From contig DASQNC010000016.1 of assembly GCA_035645145.1 (NCBI GenBank), positions 1 through 64,000 of the forward strand: DNA of 64,000 nucleotides. Reading direction: 5' to 3'. The notes under the pieces are model-generated. The model saw only the letters and a program-made list of their open reading frames with translations. It made no database searches and was not told the DNA's origin. This document shows positions 55,972-63,815 of the stretch, one piece after another (within the stretch, counting starts at the first letter, position 1; each line of letters starts with the position of its first letter). Source of the stretch: Azospirillaceae bacterium. Its GTDB lineage: Bacteria > Pseudomonadota > Alphaproteobacteria > Azospirillales > Azospirillaceae. The translations under genes and the position numbers were made by a program.

Positions 55972-56991
55972 ATGAACTGGCTCACCAATTTCGTCCGGCC
56001 GAAGATCCGCGCCCTGTACGCCCGCAAGGAGGTGCCGGACAACCTTTGGCACAAGTGCCCCAACTGCGAGGCGATGATCTTCCACCGCGAATTGGAAGAG
56101 AACCTGCACGTCTGCCAGCATTGCGGCTTCCACATGCGGATCGACCCGCATCAGCGCCTGCGGATGCTGTTCGACGACGGGGCATACCAGGCGATCGAGC
56201 TGCCGAAGGTGCTGGTCGACCCGCTGAAGTTCCGCGACACCAAGCGCTACACCGACCGTCTGAAGGAAGCCCAGGCCAAGACCAGCCGCCCGGATGCCAT
56301 CGTCGTGGCGCACGGAAAGATGGGGGGCACGGCCGCAGTGGCGGCCGCCTTCGACTTCGGCTTCATGGGCGGATCCATGGGCATGGCCGTGGGCGAAGGG
56401 CTGGTGGCCGCAGCGAAGCTGGCGGTTCTCCAGGATGCCCCGCTGATCGTCGTCCCGGCGTCGGGCGGTGCGCGCATGCAGGAAGGCATCCTGTCCCTGA
56501 TGCAGATGCCGCGCAGCGTCGTCGCGGTGGAACAGGTCAAGGAAAAGGGCCTGCCCTACATCGTGGTGCTGACCGACCCCACCACGGGCGGCGTCAGCGC
56601 GTCCTTCGCCATGCTGGGCGACATCCATATCGCCGAGCCGCGCGCCCAGATCGGTTTCGCCGGCCAGCGCGTGATCGAGGGCACCGTGCGCGAGACCCTG
56701 CCCGAAGGCTTCCAGACGGCCGAATACCTGCTGGAACACGGCATGGTGGACATGGTGGTCCACCGCAAGGATCTTCGCACCACCCTGATCCGCGTGATCG
56801 ACCTGCTGCGCCGCCCCGTGCCGCCGGCGCAGATCGTCCCGCTGCCCGTCGGCGACGCCGGTTCGCGGGCGGCCCGGACGCCGGTTGCGGACGCGGCGGT
56901 CGTCGACGCCGCCGAGAAGACGCCGGAGACCACGGCCACTGTGGGCGGCGCCTCGGCGGTCCGTGCGAATGGCGACGCGCCCCAACGCTGA
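55972..56991 (+). CDS. accD: Acetyl-CoA carboxylase carboxyltransferase subunit beta
   Basis: 339 residues. N-terminal zinc ribbon with C29, C32, C48 and C51 (HKCPNCEAM ... HVCQHCGFH), then the crotonase-like carboxyltransferase domain with PASGGARMQEGILSLMQM and FAGQRVIEGTVRE. The final ~45 residues are a variable alanine-rich tail. Transfers carboxyl from biotin to acetyl-CoA for fatty acid synthesis. The trpB-trpA-accD-folC order is common in alphaproteobacteria. folC overlaps its end. Confidence 0.96.
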   Translation: MNWLTNFVRPKIRALYARKEVPDNLWHKCPNCEAMIFHRELEENLHVCQHCGFHMRIDPHQRLRMLFDDGAYQAIELPKVLVDPLKFRDTKRYTDRLKEAQAKTSRPDAIVVAHGKMGGTAAVAAAFDFGFMGGSMGMAVGEGLVAAAKLAVLQDAPLIVVPASGGARMQEGILSLMQMPRSVVAVEQVKEKGLPYIVVLTDPTTGGVSASFAMLGDIHIAEPRAQIGFAGQRVIEGTVRETLPEGFQTAEYLLEHGMVDMVVHRKDLRTTLIRVIDLLRRPVPPAQIVPLPVGDAGSRAARTPVADAAVVDAAEKTPETTATVGGASAVRANGDAPQR

Positions 56992-58324
56992 GGTGCCGCG
57001 GGGCTCGGGGACTCCGGACGGCCGCCCGGCCACGCGGTCGGATCCGATCCTCGAGCGCCTGACGCATCTGCACCCCAAGCTGATCGACCTGTCGCTCGAC
57101 CGGTTGTGGGGGCTTCTCGACCGGCTGGGCAACCCGCACCGGCACCTGCCGCCCGTCGTGCATGTGGCGGGCACCAACGGCAAGGGATCGACGGTCGCCT
57201 TCCTGCGGGCAATGCTGGAGGCCGCGGGCCACCGGGTGCATGTCTACACCTCGCCGCATCTGGTCCGGTTCCACGAACGCATCCGCCTGGCCGGCCGGCT
57301 GATCGAGGACGACGCCCTGGCGGCACTGCTGGTGGAGATCGAGGCCGCGAACGCGGGCGATCCGATCACCTTTTTCGAAGTCACGACCTGCGCCGCGTTC
57401 CTGGCCTTCGCCCGCACGCCCGCGGATGTCGTGCTGCTGGAAACCGGTTTGGGCGGTCGGCTGGATGCGACCAATGTGGTGGAACGGCCGGTCTGCACGG
57501 CCATCACCCGCGTCTCGTTCGACCACATGCATTTCCTGGGCGACACGCTGGCGGCCATCGCCGGCGAGAAGGCCGGGATCATGAAGCCGGGGGTTCCCGC
57601 AGTGGTCGCGCCCCAGCTCGGCGACGAGGTGGTGGGCGTCTTCCGCACGCGGGCCGCCGCGCTGGGGTGCGACCTGCGCCTTTACGGCGAGGCATGGCGG
57701 ACCGAGCCGACGGCCGACGGCTTCCGCTTCCAAAGCGCCGCGCGGACGCTCGACCTGCCGCCACCGGGTTTGCTGGGCGCGCACCAGATCCTGAACGCCG
57801 GCACCGCCATCGCCTGCCTGGAGCATGTCCCACTGGCCGTGCCGGATGCAGCCGTGCGCACCGGCCTGCACACGGTGGAGTGGCCGGCGCGCTTGCAGCG
57901 CCTGCGCCGGGGGCCCCTGCCCACCGGGCTGCCCGCCGGCTGGGAGCTGTGGCTCGACGGTGCCCACAACGACAGCGGCGGCGAAGTGCTGGCCGCACAA
58001 GCCGGGGTTTGGGCGCGGTCCGACGGGCTGCCCCTGGACATCATCTTCGGCGGATTGAACACCCGCGATCCCGCGGATGTGCTCCGGCCGTTGCAGCCGT
58101 ACATCACGCGGTTCCGCGGCGTGACCATCCCCGATACGCCCAATGCGCTGACGGCCGACGCGATCACCGCCGCGGCCGTCCGGGCGGGTGTGGGTGGCCC
58201 GCTGCCGGCCGATGGCGTGGCGGCGGCCCTGGCCGACCTGACCACCCTGCCGGCGGGGCCCCGCCGGATCCTGATCTGCGGCTCCCTGTACCTGGCCGGC
58301 AGCGTCCTCACGGAGAATGGTTGA
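56969..58324 (+). CDS. folC: Bifunctional folylpolyglutamate/dihydrofolate synthase
   Basis: 451 residues, Mur-ligase-like fold. P-loop VVHVAGTNGKGSTVAFLRAM (about 62-81), YTSPHLVRFHERIRLAG, and ETGLGGRLDATN are the FolC signature. Adds glutamate to dihydropteroate and folates. The ATG at 56969 overlaps the accD end by 23 bp; the open frame begins earlier at 56885. The EamA gene overlaps its stop by 8 bp. Confidence 0.93.
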   Translation: MATRPNAEVPRGSGTPDGRPATRSDPILERLTHLHPKLIDLSLDRLWGLLDRLGNPHRHLPPVVHVAGTNGKGSTVAFLRAMLEAAGHRVHVYTSPHLVRFHERIRLAGRLIEDDALAALLVEIEAANAGDPITFFEVTTCAAFLAFARTPADVVLLETGLGGRLDATNVVERPVCTAITRVSFDHMHFLGDTLAAIAGEKAGIMKPGVPAVVAPQLGDEVVGVFRTRAAALGCDLRLYGEAWRTEPTADGFRFQSAARTLDLPPPGLLGAHQILNAGTAIACLEHVPLAVPDAAVRTGLHTVEWPARLQRLRRGPLPTGLPAGWELWLDGAHNDSGGEVLAAQAGVWARSDGLPLDIIFGGLNTRDPADVLRPLQPYITRFRGVTIPDTPNALTADAITAAAVRAGVGGPLPADGVAAALADLTTLPAGPRRILICGSLYLAGSVLTENG

Positions 58325-59267
58325 ACACATGACCGGAGGCGTGGAGCGGGTCGAGGGGGGAGCGGGCCGGGCGATCGGGAGGCAGACGGACCGGGTCCCC
58401 ACGGGCATCGTGCTGATGATCGGCACCGTCTTCCTGTTCGCCGCCATGGACACGGTGGTGAAATACCTGTCCCAGCACTATCCGGTTCTGCAGATCGTCT
58501 GGGCGCGTTACGCCTTCCACATGCTGTTCATGCTGCCCGTCCTGGTCCGACTGGGCCCGAGGCGGCTGCTGACCACGGGCCGGCCCGGCCTGCAGGTCCT
58601 CCGGGCGTTCCTGCTGCTGGCCACCACGCTGCTGTTCTTCACCGCGATACGCTTCATCCCGCTCGCCCAGGCAAGCGCGATCGGCTTCGTCGGCCCGCTG
58701 CTGGTCACGGCCATGTCCGCCCTGCTCCTGAAGGAGCGGGTGGGCCCCCGCCGCTGGACCGCTGTCCTGGTGGGCTTCATCGGAGTGCTGGTGATCATCC
58801 GGCCCGGCTTCGGCATGGTGCATTGGGCGGCATCCCTGCCCTTGTTCATGGCCGTATGCTTCGCCGTCTACCAGATCGTCACCCGCATCCTGACCCGGAC
58901 CGAGGATGCGTCCACCACCCTGTTCTGGACCGGCGGCATCGCGGCGCTGGCGATGAGCGCAATCGTCCCGCTCGCCTGGACGCAGCCGGACGCGGCCGGC
59001 TGGGCGCTGCTGGCCTGCGTCGGCCTGCTGGGCGCCCTGTCCCACTGGCTGATGATCAAGGCGTACGAGCGGGCGCCGGCATCCATCCTGGCGCCCTACA
59101 ACTACACCAACCTGTTCTGGACCATTCCCATCGGCTTCGTGGTGTTCGGCGATGTGCCGGATGTTTGGATGTTGTCCGGCGCGGCCATCGTGATCGCCTG
59201 CGGGCTTTACGTCTGGTGGCGGGAGCGGCAGTTGGCCCGGATCGCGGCCGCATCCGCCCCAAGCTAG
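58317..59267 (+). CDS. EamA/DMT family transporter
   Basis: 316 residues, ten predicted transmembrane segments in two EamA repeats (about 30-162 and 172-305). LLLATTLLFFTAIRFIPLAQ and ASAIGFVGPLLVTAMSALLL are typical of the family. It probably exports an amino acid or other metabolite; substrate unknown. The ATG overlaps the folC stop; a second ATG at 58329 is possible. Its stop codon overlaps that of the next, convergent gene in the tetramer CTAG. Confidence 0.87.
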   Translation: MVEHMTGGVERVEGGAGRAIGRQTDRVPTGIVLMIGTVFLFAAMDTVVKYLSQHYPVLQIVWARYAFHMLFMLPVLVRLGPRRLLTTGRPGLQVLRAFLLLATTLLFFTAIRFIPLAQASAIGFVGPLLVTAMSALLLKERVGPRRWTAVLVGFIGVLVIIRPGFGMVHWAASLPLFMAVCFAVYQIVTRILTRTEDASTTLFWTGGIAALAMSAIVPLAWTQPDAAGWALLACVGLLGALSHWLMIKAYERAPASILAPYNYTNLFWTIPIGFVVFGDVPDVWMLSGAAIVIACGLYVWWRERQLARIAAASAPS

Positions 59268-59692
59268 CGCTCGGCCGAGGTGTCCGGCACGGGATCCGCG
59301 GGCGCGGAGGTTGGCAGGGAGGCGGACTGCCGCGCCGCCTGGAGCTGCCCCGCCAGATCGCGGATGTAGTCCAGCAATCCATGGATCAGGCGGATCAGCA
59401 TTGGATCCGCCTCGTGCATGGCCTCGCGGACGGTCGTGGCCGGGATTTCCAGCACCACCGTTTCCTCCTCGGCGCTGGCGTTGGCCATGCGGGGTTTCCG
59501 GTCCATGATCGCCATTTCACCGAACAAGGCCCCGGTTCCGGCGCGGCCGACAATATCGCGCCGGTCGCCCGCGGCACGGCGCCAGATGACGATCGCCCCC
59601 GTCTCCACGAAGTACAGGTGGGTGCCCGGATCCCCCTGGCGGAAGATCAGTTCGCCGGGCTGGTAGGTGCGCCTTTGGAATGCGGCCGGCAT
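59264..59692 (-). CDS. Cyclic nucleotide-binding domain protein (no DNA-binding domain)
   Basis: 142 residues. A single Crp-type cNMP-binding beta roll: FRQGDPGTHLYFVETGAIVIW, then the phosphate-binding cassette GALFGEMAIMDRKPRMANA. A short C-terminal helix follows, with no helix-turn-helix, so it is not a transcription factor by itself. A stand-alone sensor or regulatory subunit is likely. Start MPAAFQRR at 59692; the open frame extends to 59767. Confidence 0.85.
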   Translation of the reverse strand: MPAAFQRRTYQPGELIFRQGDPGTHLYFVETGAIVIWRRAAGDRRDIVGRAGTGALFGEMAIMDRKPRMANASAEEETVVLEIPATTVREAMHEADPMLIRLIHGLLDYIRDLAGQLQAARQSASLPTSAPADPVPDTSAER

Positions 59693-59825
59693 GGGTCGGC
59701 CCCCGGTCTGTCCGCGCTTTTGCCCCGGAACGGTCGGTTTCCGCGGGCGGCCTGTCAAGCCGCGCAATCAACGTACACTTTGGTGTTGTATCTGATATTT
59801 GCACATCTGCATTGCGCGGATTGAC

Positions 59826-59853
59826 TTGACACAGCCCCCGGCCTGCTTAAATC
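59826..59853 (+). promoter_or_regulatory. Candidate sigma-70 promoter of the met operon
   Basis: ttgaca (59826-59831), a 16-bp spacer, and taaatc (59848-59853). A transcript starting near 59860 would begin shortly before the SAM-II element. Confidence 0.5.
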
Positions 59854-59883
59854 TGCGTGCACCACCGGCATGCGGCCGGCGGT

Positions 59884-59931
59884 CGCGGTGATTTGAGGGG
59901 CAGCTTGCGCCGCGAAAACAAACGCTAAAGC
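59884..59931 (+). ncRNA. SAM-II riboswitch (metA motif)
   Basis: The conserved SAM-II core is readable in order: GGTGATTTGA (59887-59896), CTTGC (59904-59908), then AACGCTAAAG (59921-59930). Stem P1 pairs cgcgg (59884-59888) with ccgcg (59910-59914), and the 3' strand after it can form the pseudoknot. SAM-II elements are known from alphaproteobacteria, where bound S-adenosylmethionine represses methionine genes, usually at translation. Here it precedes a leader ORF and the metNIQ uptake genes, consistent with that role. Confidence 0.85.
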
Positions 59932-59981
59932 GCCACGACGGCGAAGTCGTGGTTCCCCCGCATTTTGGAGGACCGCGCATC

Positions 59982-60101
59982 ATGCGTTCCAATCCGTTCC
60001 GCCGTCTCCGCCGCCCTCTGGCGGCTTGGTGCGCCGTCCCGAATCAGGACCGGCATCCGGACCGAATGCCGGTCCCCGGCCGCCTCTGTCGACGCGGCTG
60101 A
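59982..60101 (+). CDS. Possible 39-residue leader peptide
   Basis: An ATG 9 bases after a strong ggagga site (59967-59972) opens a 39-codon frame beginning MRSNPFRRLRRPLAAWCAV, rich in arginine and proline, ending at TGA 60099-60101. Not recognised. It is the first start codon after the SAM-II riboswitch, so it may be the frame whose translation the riboswitch controls. A 10-bp hairpin (60047-60075) lies within its 3' half. Confidence 0.4.
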   Translation: MRSNPFRRLRRPLAAWCAVPNQDRHPDRMPVPGRLCRRG

Positions 60102-60206
60102 TCGTCCGCTTCCCGGGCGGGCGCCAGACGTCGGCACGGGAAACATTCCGGCAATCCAACGAACGCCAGTCGTCCGCGCCAGTGCTTGGCGCGATGGAGC
60201 GAACGC

Positions 60207-60407
60207 ATGTCCAACGCCTTTGTGATCGAAGCCGCCGGTGAAGCGGCCGGTGTGGTGGTGCGCGAGGAGCGCGGCTACCGGTTCTACGCCGCGGCCCGGC
60301 CCTTCTTTCCCTTGGAAGCCCAAGCATTCCGCCGTCCCGAAGACGCCAGCCGGGCCGCGGAACGGCTCGTTGCCGCGCGTGGGAACGCCAACCGGCCCCA
60401 GGTTTGA
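60207..60407 (+). CDS. Unknown 66-residue protein in the met operon
   Basis: Starts MSNAFVIEAAGEAAGVVVRE. It seems to be a small alpha/beta protein: two beta strands (FVIEA, AGVVVRE), an aromatic GYRFYAAARPFFPLE segment, and a C-terminal helix (RRPEDASRAAERLVAA). No cysteine, membrane segment or signal. The ggag site 8 bases upstream is modest. The next gene starts 2 bp after its stop, so they are probably cotranslated. Family not recognised; coding is supported by its place in the operon. Confidence 0.6.
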   Translation: MSNAFVIEAAGEAAGVVVREERGYRFYAAARPFFPLEAQAFRRPEDASRAAERLVAARGNANRPQV

Positions 60408-60408
60408 C

Positions 60409-60600
60409 ATGCCAACCTCGTCCCTGGTCGAACCCGTGTCCACGCAGGCCCTGGTGTTCGCGTCCGTCCTCCTCGCGGCCATCCTGTGGGTGCTGCCACG
60501 GCTCCTGCAGGATCCGGACGACACCGACTTCCGCGCGACCATCGCGGACGGCAACGACGAGGCCTTGCACATCGCCCTGTCGGCGACACTCTGCCTGTAG
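60409..60600 (+). CDS. Unknown 63-residue single-span membrane protein in the met operon
   Basis: Starts MPTSSLVEPVSTQ. One transmembrane segment (ALVFASVLLAAILWVLPRLL, about 14-33) is followed by an acidic segment (QDPDDTDFRATIADGNDEAL) and a short hydrophobic end. Not recognised. Its stop lies 9 bp before the GTG of metN. It may be a small subunit or regulator of the methionine transporter, which is inference from position only. Confidence 0.55.
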   Translation: MPTSSLVEPVSTQALVFASVLLAAILWVLPRLLQDPDDTDFRATIADGNDEALHIALSATLCL

Positions 60601-60609
60601 GAGACACCG

Positions 60610-61653
60610 GTGATACGTTTGGAGGAATTGCACCGGACCTTTGCCGGCCCGCACGGGCCGGTGGAGGCGCTGGCCGGTGTGGATTTGACGGTCCGCGAGG
60701 GTGAGGTCTTCGGCATCATCGGCCGCAGCGGCGCCGGCAAATCGACCCTGGTGCGCTGCATCAACCTGCTGGAACGCCCGGACGGCGGGCGCGTGATCGT
60801 CGATGGCCGCGATCTGACCAAGCTCGACCGCAACGGGTTGAATGCCGCCCGGCGCGGCATGGGCATGGTGTTCCAGCACTTCAACCTGCTGACGTCGCGC
60901 ACCGTGCTGGACAATGTGGCGTTCCCCCTGGAACTGGCGGGGGCGTCCCGGCGGGAAGCACGGGCCAGGGCGCTGCCGCTGCTGGATCTGGTCGGCTTGG
61001 CCGACAAGCGCGACCAGTACCCGGCCCGGCTGTCGGGCGGGCAGAAGCAGCGCGTCGGCATTGCCCGCGCCCTTGCGCACGGGCCGAAGGTGCTCCTGTG
61101 CGACGAGGCGACGTCCGCCCTCGACCCCGAGACCACGGACCAGATCCTGAACCTGATCCGCTCGGTGCGCGACCGCTTGAACCTGACCGTTGTCCTGATC
61201 ACCCACGAGATGTCGGCGGTGAAGGCCATCGCCGACCGCGTGGCGGTGATGGAGCGCGGTCGCGTGATCGAGCAGGGCCGCGTGTACGACGTGTTCACCC
61301 GCCCCCAGACCGCCACCACGCGGCGCTTCGTGGCCGAGGTGATCGGGCACGGGTTGCCGCCGGCGATCCTGGACCGCGTGCCCCCGCACGTGCCCCTGCT
61401 GCGGGTCCAGTTCGCGGGTCCGAACGCCGACCGTCCGGTGGTGGCCGAGGTGGCCCGCCGCTTCGATGTCGACTTTTCCATCCTGTTCGGCCGCGTCGAC
61501 GAGATCCGCGGCGAGCCCTTCGCGATCATGACCCTGGCCGCCCACGGCGCGCCGGAGCGCATCGCCGCCGCAACATCCTGGATGCGGTCCCTGTCCCTGG
61601 ACGTCGAGGAGATTGCCCGTGCTGACGCCGGCCATGATCGATCTGCTGCTTGA
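60610..61653 (+). CDS. metN: Methionine ABC transporter ATP-binding protein
   Basis: 347 residues. ABC domain with Walker A GRSGAGKSTLVRC (about 38-50), signature LSGGQKQRVGIARAL and Walker B VLLCDEATSALD, followed by the C-terminal NIL domain (about 265-340) that binds methionine for feedback inhibition in E. coli MetN. GTG start after aggaga. Overlaps metI. Expression probably falls when SAM binds the upstream riboswitch. Confidence 0.94.
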   Translation: MIRLEELHRTFAGPHGPVEALAGVDLTVREGEVFGIIGRSGAGKSTLVRCINLLERPDGGRVIVDGRDLTKLDRNGLNAARRGMGMVFQHFNLLTSRTVLDNVAFPLELAGASRREARARALPLLDLVGLADKRDQYPARLSGGQKQRVGIARALAHGPKVLLCDEATSALDPETTDQILNLIRSVRDRLNLTVVLITHEMSAVKAIADRVAVMERGRVIEQGRVYDVFTRPQTATTRRFVAEVIGHGLPPAILDRVPPHVPLLRVQFAGPNADRPVVAEVARRFDVDFSILFGRVDEIRGEPFAIMTLAAHGAPERIAAATSWMRSLSLDVEEIARADAGHDRSAA

Positions 61654-62275
61654 GGCATTCTGGCAGACGCTCGCGATGGTGGGCATCGCGGGCGGTATCG
61701 CGACCGCGGTGGGCCTGCCGCTGGGGCTTGTGCTGCTGACCACCGCCCCCGGCCACCTGTTCGCGGCCCCCTGGGCCAACCGGGTGCTGGGCCTGGTCGT
61801 CAATTCCCTGCGGTCCACCCCCTTCATCATCCTGATGGTCGCCATCGTGCCCCTGACCCGGGTGCTGGTCGGCACGTCGATCGGGACCGAGGCCGCCATC
61901 GTGCCGTTGGCCATCGCCGCGACCGCCTTCATCGCCCGCCTGTTCGAGGCGGCGTTGCGCGAGGTCGACCGCGGCCTGATCGAGGCCGCCCAGGCGATGG
62001 GCGCCACCCGGTTGCAGATCGTGGCGAAGGTCCTGATCCCCGAGGCCCTGCCCGGCCTGATCGCGGCCGTCACGATCACCCTGGTCAGCCTGGTCGGCTA
62101 TTCGGCGATGGCCGGCGCGGTCGGCGGCGGCGGCCTGGGGGACCTGGGCATCCGCTTCGGTTACCAGCGCTTCATGCCCGAGGTCATGGCGATCGTCGTG
62201 GTGGCCCTGATCCTGTTCGTCCAGGCCGTGCAGTCGGCCGGCGACCTGCTGGTGCGCCGCCTGTCCCACCGCTAG
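61619..62275 (+). CDS. metI: Methionine ABC transporter permease
   Basis: 218 residues, five transmembrane helices. VVNSLRSTPFIILMVAIVPLTR and the EAA loop EAAQAMGATRLQIVAKVLIPEAL are characteristic, as is the GAVGGGGLGDLGIRFGYQRF end region. GTG at 61619 is preferred because gagga lies 8 bases upstream; a TTG at 61613 is also in frame. Overlaps metN by 35 bp. Confidence 0.94.
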   Translation: MLTPAMIDLLLEAFWQTLAMVGIAGGIATAVGLPLGLVLLTTAPGHLFAAPWANRVLGLVVNSLRSTPFIILMVAIVPLTRVLVGTSIGTEAAIVPLAIAATAFIARLFEAALREVDRGLIEAAQAMGATRLQIVAKVLIPEALPGLIAAVTITLVSLVGYSAMAGAVGGGGLGDLGIRFGYQRFMPEVMAIVVVALILFVQAVQSAGDLLVRRLSHR

Positions 62276-62341
62276 GCGGTGCGGCCACCCGAATCCTTAC
62301 GACACACGGCAACCAAGCAAACCAAGCAACGGAGAAATGCA

Positions 62342-63151
62342 ATGATCCGCCTGTCCCGCCGCGCCCTGCTGGGTGCCACCGCCGCGCTCGCCCTCGCGGC
62401 CACCCTGCCGTCGACCGTGAACGCCCAGGGCACCCCGCTCCGCGTCGGCGTCACCGCCGGTCCGCACGCCCAGATCCTGGAAGTGGTCGCCCGCGTTGCC
62501 GCCCGCGATGGGCTGCAAATCAAGGCGGTCGAGTTCAGCGACTACATCCAGCCGAACGCCGCCCTGTCCACCGGGGATCTGGATGCGAACAGCTACCAGC
62601 ACCAACCCTTCCTGGACCAGCAGGTGAAGGATCGGGGCTACAAGCTCGTATCCGTCGCCAAGACGGTGATCTTCCCCATGGGCATCTACTCGCAGAAGAT
62701 CAAATCCATTGCCGAGCTGCCGGAGGGCGGGCGCATCGGCATCCCGAACGATCCCACCAACGGCGGCCGGGCGCTCGCGGTGCTGGCCAAGGCCGGGGCG
62801 TTCCAACTGCGCGAGGGCCTGGACTTCCGCGCCACCGTGGCCGACATCGTCCAGAACCCGAAGCGGCTGCGCGTGGTGGAGATCGACGCGGCCCAGATCC
62901 CGCGTGCGCTGCCCGACCTGGACGCGGCGGCCATCAACACGAACTACGCCCTGCCGGCCGGGTTGAACCCGGTGCGCGATGCCATCGCCGTCGAGAGCAG
63001 CGAAAGCCCCTACGCGAACCTGATCGCGGTGCGCGAGCAGGACCGGGCCCGGCCCGAGATCGTGAAGCTGGTGAAGGCCTACCACTCGGACGAGGTGAAG
63101 CGCTTCATCCAGGAAACCTTCCAAGGCTCGGTCGTCCCGGCCTGGCAATAA
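62342..63151 (+). CDS. metQ: Methionine-binding protein of the MetNIQ transporter
   Basis: 269 residues, NlpA/MetQ family. Signal peptide with an RRALLG start and cleavage near STVNAQG. Mature blocks: VGVTAGPHAQILEVV, ALSTGDLDANSYQHQPFLDQ, GIPNDPTNGGRALAVL and AAINTNYALPAGL. Unlike E. coli MetQ, the signal has no lipobox cysteine, so it should be a soluble periplasmic protein. It is 66 bp after metI with a clear ggagaa site. Confidence 0.95.
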   Translation: MIRLSRRALLGATAALALAATLPSTVNAQGTPLRVGVTAGPHAQILEVVARVAARDGLQIKAVEFSDYIQPNAALSTGDLDANSYQHQPFLDQQVKDRGYKLVSVAKTVIFPMGIYSQKIKSIAELPEGGRIGIPNDPTNGGRALAVLAKAGAFQLREGLDFRATVADIVQNPKRLRVVEIDAAQIPRALPDLDAAAINTNYALPAGLNPVRDAIAVESSESPYANLIAVREQDRARPEIVKLVKAYHSDEVKRFIQETFQGSVVPAWQ

Positions 63152-63165
63152 GGTCCGGCGCCCAC

Positions 63166-63642
63166 TTATTCCTGCGGCCCGGTTTTCCGGGCCCGCAGGT
63201 TGTTCTGCACATGGGTGACGCCGAGGACATCGTGCACGATGTCCTCGGCCCTGCGCTTCGCATCGCGGCTGTCCACGGTGCCGTCCAGCGTGACCTCGCC
63301 GCTCACCACCATGATGCGGATGTCGGTTGCGTCCACGAACGGATCGTCGGTCAGCACCTCGTGCACATCCTCGGAGATCCGTGCATCCGCACGCCGGTAG
63401 CCCTGCGGCCCGCGTCCGCGGAAATCCGGACCACGAACGGCCCCGAGCTGCCGGCGCGCGGATTCCTGCAATGCGTACTGGGGCGGCATCTCGCCGATGG
63501 CACGGCCGAGATAGCCGTGGATGTCGTCCCGTCCGGAGCCCGGCCCGCCGGAACCGGTGTCCTTGTCGGGGCGGCCTTCGGGACGGCTTTCGTCCCTTGC
63601 CCCTGCGGGGTCGTGGACCTGGTCGAGGCGGGTGTCGGGCAT
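63166..63642 (-). CDS. BON domain protein
   Basis: 158 residues from MPDTRLDQVHD, with aggagg before the ATG. The N-terminal ~75 residues are polar and low in complexity (many D, G, R, P). A YRRADARISEDVHEVL block follows, then a BON domain (about 100-150, with IRIMVVSGEVTLDGTV and GVTHVQNNL). BON domains bind phospholipid or other envelope partners. No signal peptide or membrane segment is visible, so the location is unclear. An upstream in-frame start at 63798 is unlikely. Confidence 0.85.
   Translation of the reverse strand: MPDTRLDQVHDPAGARDESRPEGRPDKDTGSGGPGSGRDDIHGYLGRAIGEMPPQYALQESARRQLGAVRGPDFRGRGPQGYRRADARISEDVHEVLTDDPFVDATDIRIMVVSGEVTLDGTVDSRDAKRRAEDIVHDVLGVTHVQNNLRARKTGPQE
63171..63199. 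terminator. Possible hairpin terminator between metQ and the BON gene
   Basis: cctgcggcccgg (63171-63182) pairs with ccgggcccgcagg (63187-63199) with one bulged base and loop tttt. It overlaps the last codons of the BON gene and is followed on the plus strand by the weak ttgttct tract, so it may end metQ transcripts. Confidence 0.4.
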
Positions 63643-63815
63643 GCCGGCCTCCTGTCGCTGCGTTCGCGCACGCTCAACCCGGTGCGCGCGGGACCGTTCC
63701 GGGATCGCCGGCCGGAATGGCGAGATCGGGGATGGGCAGCCGCGCACGTCCTGACTATGCTCGCGCCGCCCGTCCACCGGGACGGCGAACATCGACATCA
63801 GGACGCGAGCGTATC

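Larger units (their letters stand above)
59693..60206. other. Control region of the met transport operon
   Basis: 514 bp without a firmly assigned gene. It holds an A+T-richer stretch (59770-59825), a candidate promoter (59826-59853), the SAM-II-type element (59884-59931), a 7-bp hairpin (59933-59952), a short leader ORF (59982-60101), and hairpins at 60047-60075 and 60175-60193, the last ending 13 bases before the start of the 66-residue gene. Confidence 0.6.

Noticed and set aside
59693-59767. N-terminal extension of the cyclic-nucleotide-binding protein
   Set aside because: The extra 25 residues are basic and without family similarity; the start at 59692 gives the expected domain.
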